A stretch of 32,500 nucleotides of DNA from contig SLGA01000085.1 of NCBI GenBank assembly GCA_007123985.1, positions 1-32,500 on the forward strand, read 5' to 3'. How positions within the stretch are numbered: position 1 is the stretch's first letter; each line of letters starts with the position of its first letter. Below, one piece after another: positions 14,135 to 22,695 of this stretch. The notes beneath the pieces are model-generated. The model was not told where the DNA came from, made no database searches, and saw nothing but the letters and a program-made list of their open reading frames with translations. The position numbers and the translations under genes were made by a program. This stretch comes from Balneolaceae bacterium. Lineage in GTDB: Bacteria; Bacteroidota; Rhodothermia; Balneolales; Balneolaceae.

Positions 14135-14839
14135 TTAATATGAAACACCAGTAAAGAGATCCATCAAGGCGCGCCACCAATCCCACTCCGCCGCGAAATG
14201 CATCATTATCTGTTGGGTCACCATCAACCCGAAGGCCATCACGTAAGGGAGCCGGACTTTTCCTTTTCTTTTGTCATCAAAAATGAGAAGTAGCAGCACA
14301 ACATTGATAAGCAGGTAGGATACATGCAATGATTTACCAAAAGAGTCTACCCATGGTACATGAAACAGAAGTCTTGTTAATGCGGGTATCAGCGGGCCAA
14401 AAATAGTGCAGGCCATATAGCGGGCATGATATTGTGTATCTCGCACATTTTTGATGGCAAGTGCGTAGAAAAGAACGAACTGAATCAATACAAACAGATC
14501 GATAAACGCAAGCCTGTATGCAAGCGGACCGTAGGCAGGGTTGCTGAGCATAATATGCATCATCATTACTCCACCAATAACGACAAGTGGTACAACTAAA
14601 AATGTGGATCGGCCAACCATTCTGTGCAATTTCATTTTATTTAAGCGGTACAGCAGGGGCTGGATAATGAGTATGAGCATCCAGAGAGAAGCTGTAATGC
14701 CATGAAAATGATGAGCTGCTCCGGTTTCTCCAAGCCTGCTAAAATAGGATGGCCAAAACCCCGCCACCGTGACGGCAAAGGCGAGTAAAAAATAAAGGTA
14801 AGCTCTTGAATAAAAATTACTGCCCGGTTTTATATCCAT
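14135..14839 (-). CDS. Polytopic membrane protein with conserved-looking histidines
   Basis: 234 residues with about seven predicted membrane helices. Histidines recur near helix ends: AAHHFHGITASLW, KLHRMVGRS, YHARYM, LLFHVPW, LHVSYL, MMHFAAEW. This is the pattern of membrane haem b or metal-binding proteins, and HRMVGR recalls DUF2306-like proteins, but I cannot name the family firmly. It is preceded by an AT/GC mixed 90-nt leader with a GGGGGG run near the start codon. Located between the anti-sigma gene and an envelope protein gene, so a redox role fits the neighbourhood (inference). Confidence 0.65.
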   Translation of the reverse strand: MDIKPGSNFYSRAYLYFLLAFAVTVAGFWPSYFSRLGETGAAHHFHGITASLWMLILIIQPLLYRLNKMKLHRMVGRSTFLVVPLVVIGGVMMMHIMLSNPAYGPLAYRLAFIDLFVLIQFVLFYALAIKNVRDTQYHARYMACTIFGPLIPALTRLLFHVPWVDSFGKSLHVSYLLINVVLLLLIFDDKRKGKVRLPYVMAFGLMVTQQIMMHFAAEWDWWRALMDLFTGVSY

Positions 14840-14971
14840 AATTCCCCCCTTTTTTAAATTGAATTTGGACTTCCTTTACAATCGGAATTTATATAACTAT
14901 AAGCCATAATACCTGAACCAACCGGAAATATGTTGCAACCGCGATCTCAGGAGCAGAGTTTTATACTGTGT

Positions 14972-15844
14972 TTATCTCCCAAACGGAATTGTAACCCCCA
15001 GCCAGGGGAGGCCAATGAAACCATCGGCATCATCAAGTGGACTGAAAAGACCGAAATCAACGGCAAAATTTTCGGATGTCCATCGTGCCCCAATGGATCC
15101 AATACCCGTTACACCTGCTTCAGGTATGAAATAATTCTCGGAAAGAAGATAGACACGGCGGCTTACCCTTATCATGCCGCTAACATTAATCAAAGGTGTA
15201 CTTGAAACTTCATCTCCCGCATATCCATATCCAATAGCTACAGACAGGTTTCTATCGCGGTTGCCAAGTGTACCCACTCCGTATAAAATCCCCAGGGGGT
15301 CAGGGTCAGAACCTATTACGCCCCCAATCATTGCACCAGCACCAAGGTAAAATTTATCCTTTGCTATAGGAAAACTTACTTTTGGGAGAATCCAAACCGG
15401 AGTTGAAGATGACCCAAAAAGAAAGAGCGGAACAATACCGCCGCCAACCGAAAAGTTATCGGACACCCCATAATTCACATTGTTGAAAAGCACCCAGGTA
15501 TTTTGATAATATCCTTTTCCTTTTTCGAGCCCTATTGCGTTAGGGGCAAAAAAGTACCGGGTTGCCTGTGGATTGGAGTGCCAGTAAACACCATCACGAA
15601 TTCTGTTCTGATCAATGCGGGCAATGCTCCTGATGTTACTTCGCTGAATGGTTACGGTACCAATAGATTCGGATCGAAGCACAACTTCATTCTCATCTTC
15701 TGAAATGATCTGCCCTACAAACACATTGCCGTCTCGGGTCTCAATCCGATAAAAATCATCTGATTGTGAAAGTGCAACGGACGGATTCACTGTAATTGCG
15801 ATCAACGGAATCAAAAAAAACAGAACAATGGTGATATTTTTCAT
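14972..15844 (-). CDS. Envelope protein with SH3-like N-terminal domain and barrel-like C-terminal part
   Basis: 290 residues with a signal peptide (about 1-27, ending ALSQ). Residues ~31-77 (RIETRDGNVFVGQIISEDEN ... IQRSNIRSI) have the small beta-barrel look of SH3/Sm-like modules. The remainder contains Gly- and aromatic-rich strands (SVGGGIVPLFLFG, FYLGAGAMIGGVIG, GVGTLGNRDRNLSVAIGYGYAG) as in outer-membrane proteins, ending in GVTIPFGR. I do not recognise a named family. An inverted repeat directly precedes the start (15850-15887). Confidence 0.68.
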   Translation of the reverse strand: MKNITIVLFFLIPLIAITVNPSVALSQSDDFYRIETRDGNVFVGQIISEDENEVVLRSESIGTVTIQRSNIRSIARIDQNRIRDGVYWHSNPQATRYFFAPNAIGLEKGKGYYQNTWVLFNNVNYGVSDNFSVGGGIVPLFLFGSSSTPVWILPKVSFPIAKDKFYLGAGAMIGGVIGSDPDPLGILYGVGTLGNRDRNLSVAIGYGYAGDEVSSTPLINVSGMIRVSRRVYLLSENYFIPEAGVTGIGSIGARWTSENFAVDFGLFSPLDDADGFIGLPWLGVTIPFGR

Positions 15845-15849
15845 AGTAA

Positions 15850-15887
15850 AATTACTCTTTAATTTTTATCGATAATACAGAGTAATT
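15850..15887. promoter_or_regulatory. Inverted repeat just upstream of the 15844 start codon
   Basis: 9-bp perfect arms aattactct/agagtaatt with a 20-nt loop, beginning six nt from the ATG of the minus-strand gene. Could be an operator or a 5'-leader hairpin. Confidence 0.35.
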
Positions 15888-15933
15888 AAAATCTTTCCTA
15901 CATGATATCAGGTATTTACGCGCACACTTATGT

Positions 15934-15970
15934 ATAAAAAAAGAACCGGACATTACTCATGCCCGGCTCC
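15934..15970 (-). terminator. Terminator of the CHRD-like lipoprotein gene
   Basis: On the minus strand an imperfect ~11-bp hairpin (15943-15953 with 15959-15969, two mismatches) is followed by a run of seven T. It lies about 50 nt past the stop codon at 16021. Confidence 0.7.
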
Positions 15971-16020
15971 TGACCCATTATAAATAATGGAACTTGAGGG
16001 ATCGAAGTTGATGAAGGAGT

Positions 16021-17496
16021 TTATCTTGCCGTCAGACCTAATATCAGATAGGTAGTCAAGTCGGTTGTGCTAATCTCCTGTGTGGGATCGTGTACCACAA
16101 AAAAGCCCTCGTAGTCGTTGATCAAATCTCGGTACAGGATCTCTTCCGTTTCATTTGACGCGCTGGCCATACCGCCATTACCTTCAATACCGCCCGCAAA
16201 TACGTCACCATTTGGTGTCTCATCATACGGTGTGCCATTTGGTGTTTCTTCCGGATCGGCTGCATCGTGCGAGTGTACAGGGTAGGTAAATCCATCAAGC
16301 GTATTGCTTAAGGTTACTGTTATCTTAGCACGTCCGTCTATCAGCTCTTCTACCAGCATGGTAGCCATCAGATTTCGTGGATGCTCACCGTTATAAGCAA
16401 AATTCTCATCATCCAGCAACTGGCCTTCATTAAAGCTGTATTCAAAGGTCATAGATGCAAGATTTGGTTCACCAGCTTCAAGTTCTGCTGCAAAACTTCC
16501 CAATACCAGGTAGGTAGTCAGGTCTGTTGTGCTTAAATCTTGTGTGGGATCGTGCACTACCAGAAATGCTTCATACTCTTCAATTAGTTCTGTGTATGAA
16601 ATATCTGTTTCGTTAGTGCTGCTTGCTGTTCCGCCATTGCCTGCAATTGCTCCGGCAAATACGTCACCATTTGGTGTTTCATCGTAAGGTGTTCCATTTG
16701 GCGTAGTTGCAGGATCAGCTGCATCGTGTGAATGCACAGGATAATCAAAGCCATCAAGGGTGTTTTCGAGTGTGATGGTAACATTGGCCATACCTGTTCC
16801 TCGCTCTTCAATGGTTAATGTGGCCATCAGGTTTCTTGGGTGATCTCCCATATATGCAAAATCTGGATTGCCCAGTAACTGGCCTTCATTGAATGCGTAT
16901 TCAAATGATTGCGAACGGAGGCTCGATTCACCAGCCTGAAGTGTCTGCCCAAAAACTCCCAATACAAGATATGTGGTAAGATCCGTGGTGCTTATATCCT
17001 GGGTTGGGTCGTGCACTACCAGGAAACCTTCGTATTCATTTACCAAAACATCGTAGCTGATAGAAGTTTCATTCGTGCTGCTTGCCGTTCCGCCATTACC
17101 GCTGATTCCTCCGGCAAATATGTCACCGTTTGGTGTTTCATTATAAGGAGTTCCATTCGGCGTGGTTGAGGGATCCGCTGCATCATGTGCATGCACCGGG
17201 TAATCAACCCCCGAAATAGTATTCATCAGTGTTACTGTAACAGCTGCATTACCATTTTCCATTTCGGTAATGGATAGCTCTGCAGACAGGTTACGCTGAT
17301 GTTCACCGCGATAGGCTGTTTCTACATTATCAAGTAGCTGCCCTTCATTGAATGCATAGTCGAATGATACAGATCGTAAGTCGTCCATACCGCCAACAGG
17401 GTCGTTATCGTCGCTGCATGCTGTTAAGAAGCTAAGGGCAGCAGCTGTAAATAATAAAATTGTAAATCGAAGTAGTTGTTTTATTGAATAAGTCAT
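16021..17496 (-). CDS. Lipoprotein with three tandem CHRD-like domains
   Basis: 491 residues. Signal peptide with lipobox LTAC (Cys about residue 27), so probably lipid-anchored. Then three near-identical ~152-residue repeats, each starting with (F)xYxFNEGQLL, containing YPVH(A/S)HDAADP, NGTPY(N/D)ETPNGD(I/V)FAG, GNGG and VVHDPTQ(D/E)(I/L)STTDLTTYLVLG. The HxH and later His suggest metal binding and the layout recalls CHRD domains, extracellular beta-sandwiches, but the match is by eye. Repeats are also similar at DNA level (period about 457 bp). Monocistronic, with its own terminator; divergent from the cupredoxin lipoprotein gene. Confidence 0.72.
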   Translation of the reverse strand: MTYSIKQLLRFTILLFTAAALSFLTACSDDNDPVGGMDDLRSVSFDYAFNEGQLLDNVETAYRGEHQRNLSAELSITEMENGNAAVTVTLMNTISGVDYPVHAHDAADPSTTPNGTPYNETPNGDIFAGGISGNGGTASSTNETSISYDVLVNEYEGFLVVHDPTQDISTTDLTTYLVLGVFGQTLQAGESSLRSQSFEYAFNEGQLLGNPDFAYMGDHPRNLMATLTIEERGTGMANVTITLENTLDGFDYPVHSHDAADPATTPNGTPYDETPNGDVFAGAIAGNGGTASSTNETDISYTELIEEYEAFLVVHDPTQDLSTTDLTTYLVLGSFAAELEAGEPNLASMTFEYSFNEGQLLDDENFAYNGEHPRNLMATMLVEELIDGRAKITVTLSNTLDGFTYPVHSHDAADPEETPNGTPYDETPNGDVFAGGIEGNGGMASASNETEEILYRDLINDYEGFFVVHDPTQEISTTDLTTYLILGLTAR

Positions 17497-17748
17497 GGGT
17501 CTGAAAGTTTATTTGTGGTTAATTGTTTTAGAATCGTTGCTGTTTGCAACTATTCATGACTTTCTTACCCGACAATACGCAGTGAATCTCTTATTGGATT
17601 GTCTATAGATTAAGTTTTTTTAATTTTTATTTAAGTAATAGATATTCAATAATTTTTGATTGAATAAATTCCCCAAACAATCCGTTCAGAACGTTTTTTC
17701 GTATGGTTTCACAGAGTAAATATCCACTTCAATAACCCCTAAATTCTT
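17497..17748. other. Divergent intergenic region between two lipoprotein genes
   Basis: 252 nt, AT-rich in the middle. It contains an inverted repeat attcaat-(8 nt)-attgaat at about 17646-17667. A near-match -7 box (TAATTTTT) is present on the plus strand, but no promoter can be assigned with confidence. Confidence 0.4.
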
Positions 17749-18234
17749 ATGAAATCATTCAATTTTTTCTCACTATCTATTCTTCTGTTTTCAATTCCAT
17801 TCATGGCATGCACAGGAAATTCGGACGCAATTTCTGATAATCCGGAGCCTGATATAGTTATCGAAGGCAGTGTAACCATGGATAACAATGGAGCAAGTGA
17901 GTATGTAGTTACAGCGATTACCGGTGATGGTGCAGAAGCATCTGTCAACTCCCCAAACCCCGAAATTATTTTGGTAATTGGTGGCCGCTACACATTTATA
18001 AATAACAGCGGCGCCTCATCGCATCCCCTTGATTTCAGAAATGAAGATCGTACAAAACTGTTTGGACAGAGCAGAAACGATGGTCTTTTTGATGATGATC
18101 CGGATGCAGAGATCATTTTTGATGAAGACACTATGACATTTACACTTACTGAGCAGCTGGCATCCGAACTGTTTGATTATGTCTGCTCATTTCATCCCGG
18201 TATGAATGGAACCGTTTCAGTTATTGATAACTGA
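17749..18234 (+). CDS. Cupredoxin-like lipoprotein
   Basis: 161 residues. Signal peptide with lipobox FMAC (Cys21), then a small beta-sandwich. Blue-copper (type 1) ligands are visible: His in SSHPLDF (about residue 88-90) and the C-terminal cluster YVCSFHPGM supplying Cys, His and Met. This matches cupredoxins acting as periplasmic electron carriers or copper-binding proteins. It stands between the CHRD-like lipoprotein (divergent) and ffh, and shares with the former a lipobox and possible metal binding. Confidence 0.8.
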   Translation: MKSFNFFSLSILLFSIPFMACTGNSDAISDNPEPDIVIEGSVTMDNNGASEYVVTAITGDGAEASVNSPNPEIILVIGGRYTFINNSGASSHPLDFRNEDRTKLFGQSRNDGLFDDDPDAEIIFDEDTMTFTLTEQLASELFDYVCSFHPGMNGTVSVIDN

Positions 18235-18280
18235 GTTTCCCTCAATTCGTAAATGAATACATAATTGAGGTTAAAAACTC
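18233..18280 (+). terminator. Terminator-like hairpin after the cupredoxin gene
   Basis: Nested arms: gagttt/aaactc (18233-18238, 18275-18280) and cctcaatt/aattgagg (18240-18247, 18263-18270). No T-tract follows, so termination efficiency is uncertain. Confidence 0.4.
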
Positions 18281-18291
18281 ATTAGATAAAA

Positions 18292-18337
18292 TTATCCACA
18301 CAGATGTTGATAAATAAGCGGGGGGTCCTTACCTTGT
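18292..18337 (+). promoter_or_regulatory. Possible ffh promoter with upstream DnaA box
   Basis: A perfect DnaA box TTATCCACA (18292-18300) is followed by TTG (18307-18309), a 20-nt spacer and TACCTTGT (18330-18337; 6/8 match to TAnnTTTG). The ffh start is 45 nt downstream. Confidence 0.4.
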
Positions 18338-18381
18338 AAGACTCTGCATCATTTTAAATATTGTTCTAAAAAGTCTGTGTA

Positions 18382-19722
18382 ATGTTTGAAGATTTGTCTT
18401 CTAAAATAGAATCAGCAGTACAGACCCTAAAGGGTCAGTCGCGTATAACCGATGTTAACATCGCCGAAACCGTGCGGGAAATCCGCCGTGCACTTCTCGA
18501 TGCAGATGTAAACCTTGAGGTAGCCCGCCAGTTTACTAACGACATTAAAGAGACTGTAATGGGCTCTGATGTTCTCACCAGTGTTAATCCCGGGCAACAG
18601 TTCACCAAAATCGTCTATGATGAAATGGTGAAAATTCTGGGTGAAGAGAGAACAGATATCTCAGTAGCTCATACCCCCCCTACTGTAATTTTGGTTGCCG
18701 GCCTTCAGGGATCAGGAAAAACCACGTTTGTGGCAAAACTGGCCCGATACTTAAAGAATGAAAATAACCGGAATCCAATTCTTGCTGCAGCCGATGTTTA
18801 TCGCCCGGCCGCCATCAATCAGTTAAAAACACTTGCGGCCGAGATCAACGTACCTGTTTACTCTATTGAGCAGAAAGATGCCGTACGTGTAGCAAAAGAG
18901 GCTGTCTCCATGGCAAAAAGCCTGGCACTTGATACCGTAATTATTGATACGGCCGGCCGGCTCCATGTAGATGAGAAGATGATGGCTGAAGTAGCGGAAA
19001 TTAAAAAGGCTGTAAATCCTACAGAAATTTTATTCGTTGTGGATGCAATGACCGGCCAGGATGCCGTAAACACAGCCAAGGCCTTCAACGAAACCATCAA
19101 CTTTGATGGTGTTGTACTCTCAAAAATGGATGGTGATACACGAGGCGGTGCCGCCCTTTCAATACGATCGGTGGTTGAAAAACCGATCAAATTTATGAGT
19201 ACGGGCGAAAAGCTGGATGCCCTCTCCCCCTTCTACCCCGACAGACTTGCCCAAAGAATACTTGGTATGGGTGATGTGGTGTCGCTTGTGGAAAAAGCCC
19301 AAAAAGAGTTTGACGAAAAAGAAGCCCAGGATCTTCAGAAAAAGATTCGATCTGAAAAATTCGACCTCGAAGATTTTCTCGAGCAGATTCAGAAGATCAA
19401 AAAGATGGGAAGCATCTCTGATCTGGTCGGTATGATACCCGGCGCAAGCAAAGCTGTTCAGGATGCTGATTTAAGTGAAGATACCTTCAAGCCTATTGAA
19501 GCGATTATCTACTCCATGACACCCGAAGAGCGTGCCGACCCAAGCCTATTGAATGGTAGCCGCAGAAAACGAATTGCAAAAGGTTCGGGAACTACCGTAC
19601 GAGAAATCAACGAGCTGATGAAACAATTTGAACAAATGAAGAAAATGATGAAAACCATGAGCAAGATGGGCAAAATGGGTCGCGCCATGGAAGGACTAAA
19701 AAATCTGCCTTTCGGCAAATAA
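18382..19722 (+). CDS. ffh: Signal recognition particle protein Ffh
   Basis: 446 residues, standard for Ffh. N-domain with ALLDADVNLEVARQF, G-domain with P-loop GLQGSGKTT, DVYRPAAINQL, DTAGRLHVDEKMM and TKMDG-type SKMDGDTRGGAAL, then a Met-rich M domain (MKQFEQMKKMMKTMSKMGKMGR) that binds signal sequences and SRP RNA. Targets nascent membrane proteins to FtsY at the membrane. It heads the ffh-rpsP-rimM-trmD-rplS cluster in the same order as in E. coli. No SRP RNA gene was recognised nearby. Confidence 0.97.
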   Translation: MFEDLSSKIESAVQTLKGQSRITDVNIAETVREIRRALLDADVNLEVARQFTNDIKETVMGSDVLTSVNPGQQFTKIVYDEMVKILGEERTDISVAHTPPTVILVAGLQGSGKTTFVAKLARYLKNENNRNPILAAADVYRPAAINQLKTLAAEINVPVYSIEQKDAVRVAKEAVSMAKSLALDTVIIDTAGRLHVDEKMMAEVAEIKKAVNPTEILFVVDAMTGQDAVNTAKAFNETINFDGVVLSKMDGDTRGGAALSIRSVVEKPIKFMSTGEKLDALSPFYPDRLAQRILGMGDVVSLVEKAQKEFDEKEAQDLQKKIRSEKFDLEDFLEQIQKIKKMGSISDLVGMIPGASKAVQDADLSEDTFKPIEAIIYSMTPEERADPSLLNGSRRKRIAKGSGTTVREINELMKQFEQMKKMMKTMSKMGKMGRAMEGLKNLPFGK

Positions 19723-19808
19723 ACAACGAATGTTTGGCTGTTCTGCAAAGCACGCATTACAGCAACAAAAAAACGTATAGTAAAACATAAACATACAGGA
19801 ACAAACCA

Positions 19809-20762
19809 TTGATTAAATTACGATTACAAAGAAAAGGAAGAAAAAAGAGGCCTTTTTATCACATTGTGGTTGCTGACAGCCGCTCACCACGAGACGGCCG
19901 AATCATCGAAAAACTTGGCCGTTATGATAATGTAAGTGAAAACCAGGAGCTCATCTATGATGAAGAGCGCGTTATTCATTGGCTTAAAATTGGTGCACAG
20001 CCAAGCGATACGGTTCGTAACATCCTTAAACATGAAGGCATTCTTTACAAAATGCACCTGATGCGATGGGGTAAATCTGATGAAGAAATTGAAGCCGCAC
20101 TCGAGGAGTGGAAATCTGCACGGGAAGCTAAAAAATCTGAATCTGTAGTAAGCCGTAAAGCTAAGCAAAAGGATATTCTGAAAGCAGAAGAGCAAGAGTA
20201 CAAAAAACAGCTTGAAGAGAAAGCTGCCGCAGCTGCCAAAGAACTTGAGAAGAAAAAAGAAGCAGAAGAAGCGAAAGCCGCCGAACAGGCTGCAGCTGAA
20301 GCCAAAAAAGAGGAAGCAAAAGCTGAAGAGCCCGCAGCCGAAGTTCCTGTAGCTGAAGAAAAAACAGAGAAGCAAGAAATTAAAACTGAGGAGCCTGCTG
20401 CTGAAGAGGTGAAAGCCGAAGAAACTGAAAAAGCTCCTGTTGAAGAGTCTGTTGAAGCAAAAGAGGAAGAGGCCCCTGTAAAAGAAGAGGAGCCAAAAGA
20501 AGAAGTTAAAGCAGAAGAGACTCCTGCCGAAGAGGAAGCCCCCGCTGAAAAAGAAGAAGTGAAGGCTGAAGAACCAGCTAAAGAAGAAGTTAAAGAGGAT
20601 AGCGCGAAAGCTGAATCAACCCAACTTTCAACCGATATGAACGCCAACGAGGCCATCGACCACATCAAAAACACACCGATTGAAGATCTGAAAGGTTTTG
20701 TGCCTGAAGAAGAAGAGCGTGTTACTGTGCAGCGAGCCTGGGAAAGCAAACAAGAAGAATAA
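19809..20762 (+). CDS. rpsP: 30S ribosomal protein S16 with a long charged C-terminal extension
   Basis: 317 residues, against about 80-180 for S16 elsewhere. Residues 1-~85 are the S16 core (KLRLQRKGRKKRPFYHIVVADSRSPRDGR). Residues ~95-150 form a charged helix; ~150-270 is low-complexity Glu/Ala/Lys/Pro; the last ~48 residues (NANEAIDHIKNTPIEDLKGF...) look like a folded helical module, reminiscent of LEM/SAP-type helix-extension-helix domains (uncertain). The start is TTG at 19809, the only codon that gives the normal S16 N-terminus, with AGGA about 8 nt upstream. First of the tightly packed rpsP-rimM-trmD-rplS genes, 86 nt after ffh. Confidence 0.95.
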   Translation: MIKLRLQRKGRKKRPFYHIVVADSRSPRDGRIIEKLGRYDNVSENQELIYDEERVIHWLKIGAQPSDTVRNILKHEGILYKMHLMRWGKSDEEIEAALEEWKSAREAKKSESVVSRKAKQKDILKAEEQEYKKQLEEKAAAAAKELEKKKEAEEAKAAEQAAAEAKKEEAKAEEPAAEVPVAEEKTEKQEIKTEEPAAEEVKAEETEKAPVEESVEAKEEEAPVKEEEPKEEVKAEETPAEEEAPAEKEEVKAEEPAKEEVKEDSAKAESTQLSTDMNANEAIDHIKNTPIEDLKGFVPEEEERVTVQRAWESKQEE

Positions 20763-20776
20763 GATAAAAGCCGGCT

Positions 20777-21328
20777 ATGGCACCATTAGCTGATAACCGG
20801 TTTATCGAAATAGGAAGAATCGGAAAACCCCGTGGTCTTGAAGGAGTTGTCCGGTTCATGCCAAACGAAAATTTTACTGATGGTTTGTTTGAACAGGCAG
20901 CGATTCTCTACTTGAGAAACAGCCGGTCTGATTTGGTACCTGCACGCATTACAGATGTGCAAACCGAAGCCAAACGAAACCAGCAGACGTTCTTTGTAAA
21001 ATTTGATATGATTACCGGCCGCAGCGATGCAGAAGCCGCAATGAACAGAGCGCTGTTTGCAGATAGAAATGATATAGAAAATCTGCTTCCGCCTGATCAA
21101 AACGCAGATAGAAACACTGTTGTTGGTTACACAATTTGGTACAATGGTAAAGAGTTTGGTGAAGTTCTGGATATATTTGAAAATCCTGCACATCCCATAA
21201 TCGAAACCCGTAACACTGATGGTGTTGGGTCTTTGTTAATTCCAATGGTTGAGGAGTATATAGAACATACCGATCATGAAAACCACATTGTGTACTGTAA
21301 GAACCTGAATCAGTTAACTGATCTTTAA
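20777..21328 (+). CDS. rimM: Ribosome maturation factor RimM
   Basis: 183 residues. N-terminal RimM domain (IGRIGKPRGLEGVVRF) and C-terminal PRC-barrel (VGYTIWYNGKEFGEVLDIFE ... LLIPMVEEYIE). It assists assembly of the 30S head, binding S19. Begins 14 nt after rpsP and ends three nt before trmD. Confidence 0.93.
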   Translation: MAPLADNRFIEIGRIGKPRGLEGVVRFMPNENFTDGLFEQAAILYLRNSRSDLVPARITDVQTEAKRNQQTFFVKFDMITGRSDAEAAMNRALFADRNDIENLLPPDQNADRNTVVGYTIWYNGKEFGEVLDIFENPAHPIIETRNTDGVGSLLIPMVEEYIEHTDHENHIVYCKNLNQLTDL

Positions 21329-21331
21329 ATT

Positions 21332-22027
21332 ATGCTGAGAATTGATATACTATCAGCCGTTCCGGATCTTTTAAATAGTCCGCTTGAACACAGCATAATA
21401 GGCAGAGCCCGGGAAAACAGACTGATTCACATTGAGATCCACGATCTTCGTGATTATTCTGCTAACCGCCATAAAAAAGTTGATGATTATCAATATGGAG
21501 GCGGTGCAGGAATGGTTTTAACACCACAACCCATTTTCGACTGCATTGAAAAGCTAACATCAGAACGTGCTTATGATGAAATAATATTTACTGCACCGGA
21601 TGGAGAACTATTTGAACAAAAACATGCAAATGAACTCTCCATCAAACAAAATCTGATGATTTTATGTGGCCATTATAAAGGAATAGACCAGCGGGTTCGG
21701 GACGAACTGATATCCCGTGAATTTTCCATAGGAGATTATGTGCTTTCCGGTGGTGAACTGCCTGCAATGGTAATAGCTGATGCAATAACACGGCTGCTGC
21801 CCGGAGCACTGGGAGATTCCGAAAGCGCTCTTTCTGATTCATTTCAGGATGACCTGTTGGAAGCGCCCGTTTATACACGACCGGCAGAATTCAAGGGCCT
21901 TAAAGTTCCTGAAGTTTTGCGATCCGGTGATCATAAAAAAGTAGACCAATGGCGTTTTGATACCGCATTGGAACGAACAAAACAAAGAAGACCAGATTTA
22001 TACAACCATTTTAAAAAGAAAAACTAA
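21332..22027 (+). CDS. trmD: tRNA (guanine-N1)-methyltransferase TrmD
   Basis: 231 residues, a SPOUT methyltransferase. Motifs [25 protein letters not shown] and the knot loop [20 protein letters not shown] are all present; the catalytic Asp follows in the conserved C-terminal part (LGDSES). It makes m1G37 in tRNAs and prevents frameshifting. Slightly short C-terminus compared with E. coli (255) but complete. Confidence 0.96.
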   Translation: MLRIDILSAVPDLLNSPLEHSIIGRARENRLIHIEIHDLRDYSANRHKKVDDYQYGGGAGMVLTPQPIFDCIEKLTSERAYDEIIFTAPDGELFEQKHANELSIKQNLMILCGHYKGIDQRVRDELISREFSIGDYVLSGGELPAMVIADAITRLLPGALGDSESALSDSFQDDLLEAPVYTRPAEFKGLKVPEVLRSGDHKKVDQWRFDTALERTKQRRPDLYNHFKKKN

Positions 22028-22050
22028 AGCCCAGTAACAAGGATACAACC

Positions 22051-22419
22051 ATGGATAAAATTAAATTAGTTGAACAGACCGTTGTACGCGATGACCTGCC
22101 ACAATTTAAAGCAGGTGATACAGTAAACGTTCATTACCGAGTAAGGGAAGGTGAGAAAGAGCGTATTCAGCAGTATGAAGGCGTTGTTATCAACGAACGA
22201 GGAAGCGGATCAAACAAAACCTTTATTGTGCGGAAAATGTCGGGCAGTGTGGGTGTTGAACGTATTTTCCCGCTATACTCTCCTTTTATCGCAAAAATTG
22301 AAGTGAAAAAGCGCGGTAAAGTGAGACGTTCCAAACTGTTCTATCTCAGAGACCTTCGCGGTAAAGCGGCTCGAATTAAAGAGAAAGAGTCCGTGAATAC
22401 CAAAAAGAAAAAAGATTAA
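22051..22419 (+). CDS. rplS: 50S ribosomal protein L19
   Basis: 122 residues, the usual size. Typical sequence: [29 protein letters not shown]-like [26 protein letters not shown], and [24 protein letters not shown]19 sits at the 30S-50S interface. Last gene of the cluster, directly followed by a strong terminator. Confidence 0.97.
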   Translation: MDKIKLVEQTVVRDDLPQFKAGDTVNVHYRVREGEKERIQQYEGVVINERGSGSNKTFIVRKMSGSVGVERIFPLYSPFIAKIEVKKRGKVRRSKLFYLRDLRGKAARIKEKESVNTKKKKD

Positions 22420-22435
22420 GCCTTCGCTTATTAAC

Positions 22436-22468
22436 TGGCGGTGTTTTTTAAAACATCGCCATTTTTTT
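22436..22468 (+). terminator. Terminator of the ffh-rplS cluster
   Basis: An 11-bp stem (22436-22446 with 22451-22461, one G-T pair), 4-nt loop, and seven T after the stem; 17 nt beyond the rplS stop. Confidence 0.92.
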
Positions 22469-22632
22469 GCTGCCTGATTCTATGCAAACAGGCAAACCGG
22501 GTATTGAATGGCCTGCAACTCATCAGTAAAACTGTGTGCACCTTAATAATGCCCGCCGTAATTTCACAGCTTTCTCATAAAAGTTGACTAACATAACAGA
22601 ATCAGCTAAAAATCTGTTTCAAAACATGCTGT

Positions 22633-22667
22633 TTGACAGGTTTTATTACTGATTGTATCCATATAGT
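22633..22667 (+). promoter_or_regulatory. Possible adk promoter
   Basis: TTGACA at 22633-22638 with TATCCA 17 nt later or TATAGT 23 nt later. The start codon of adk follows about 30 nt downstream. No exact TAnnTTTG box. Confidence 0.3.
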
Positions 22668-22695
22668 ATTGAAGTAACCAAACCATCAAACAAAA

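Noticed and set aside
16584-17169. Short open frames on both strands inside the CHRD-like gene
   Set aside because: Produced by the internal repeats of the 491-residue gene.
18301-18381. SRP RNA gene upstream of ffh
   Set aside because: No conserved SRP RNA core (GGAA tetraloop helix) could be recognised; the bases are better explained as promoter and leader.
20045-20749. 234-codon open frame on the minus strand opposite rpsP
   Set aside because: It is the mirror of the Glu/Ala/Lys-rich S16 tail, giving a Ser/Ala-rich translation without domains, and rpsP is clearly the real gene.
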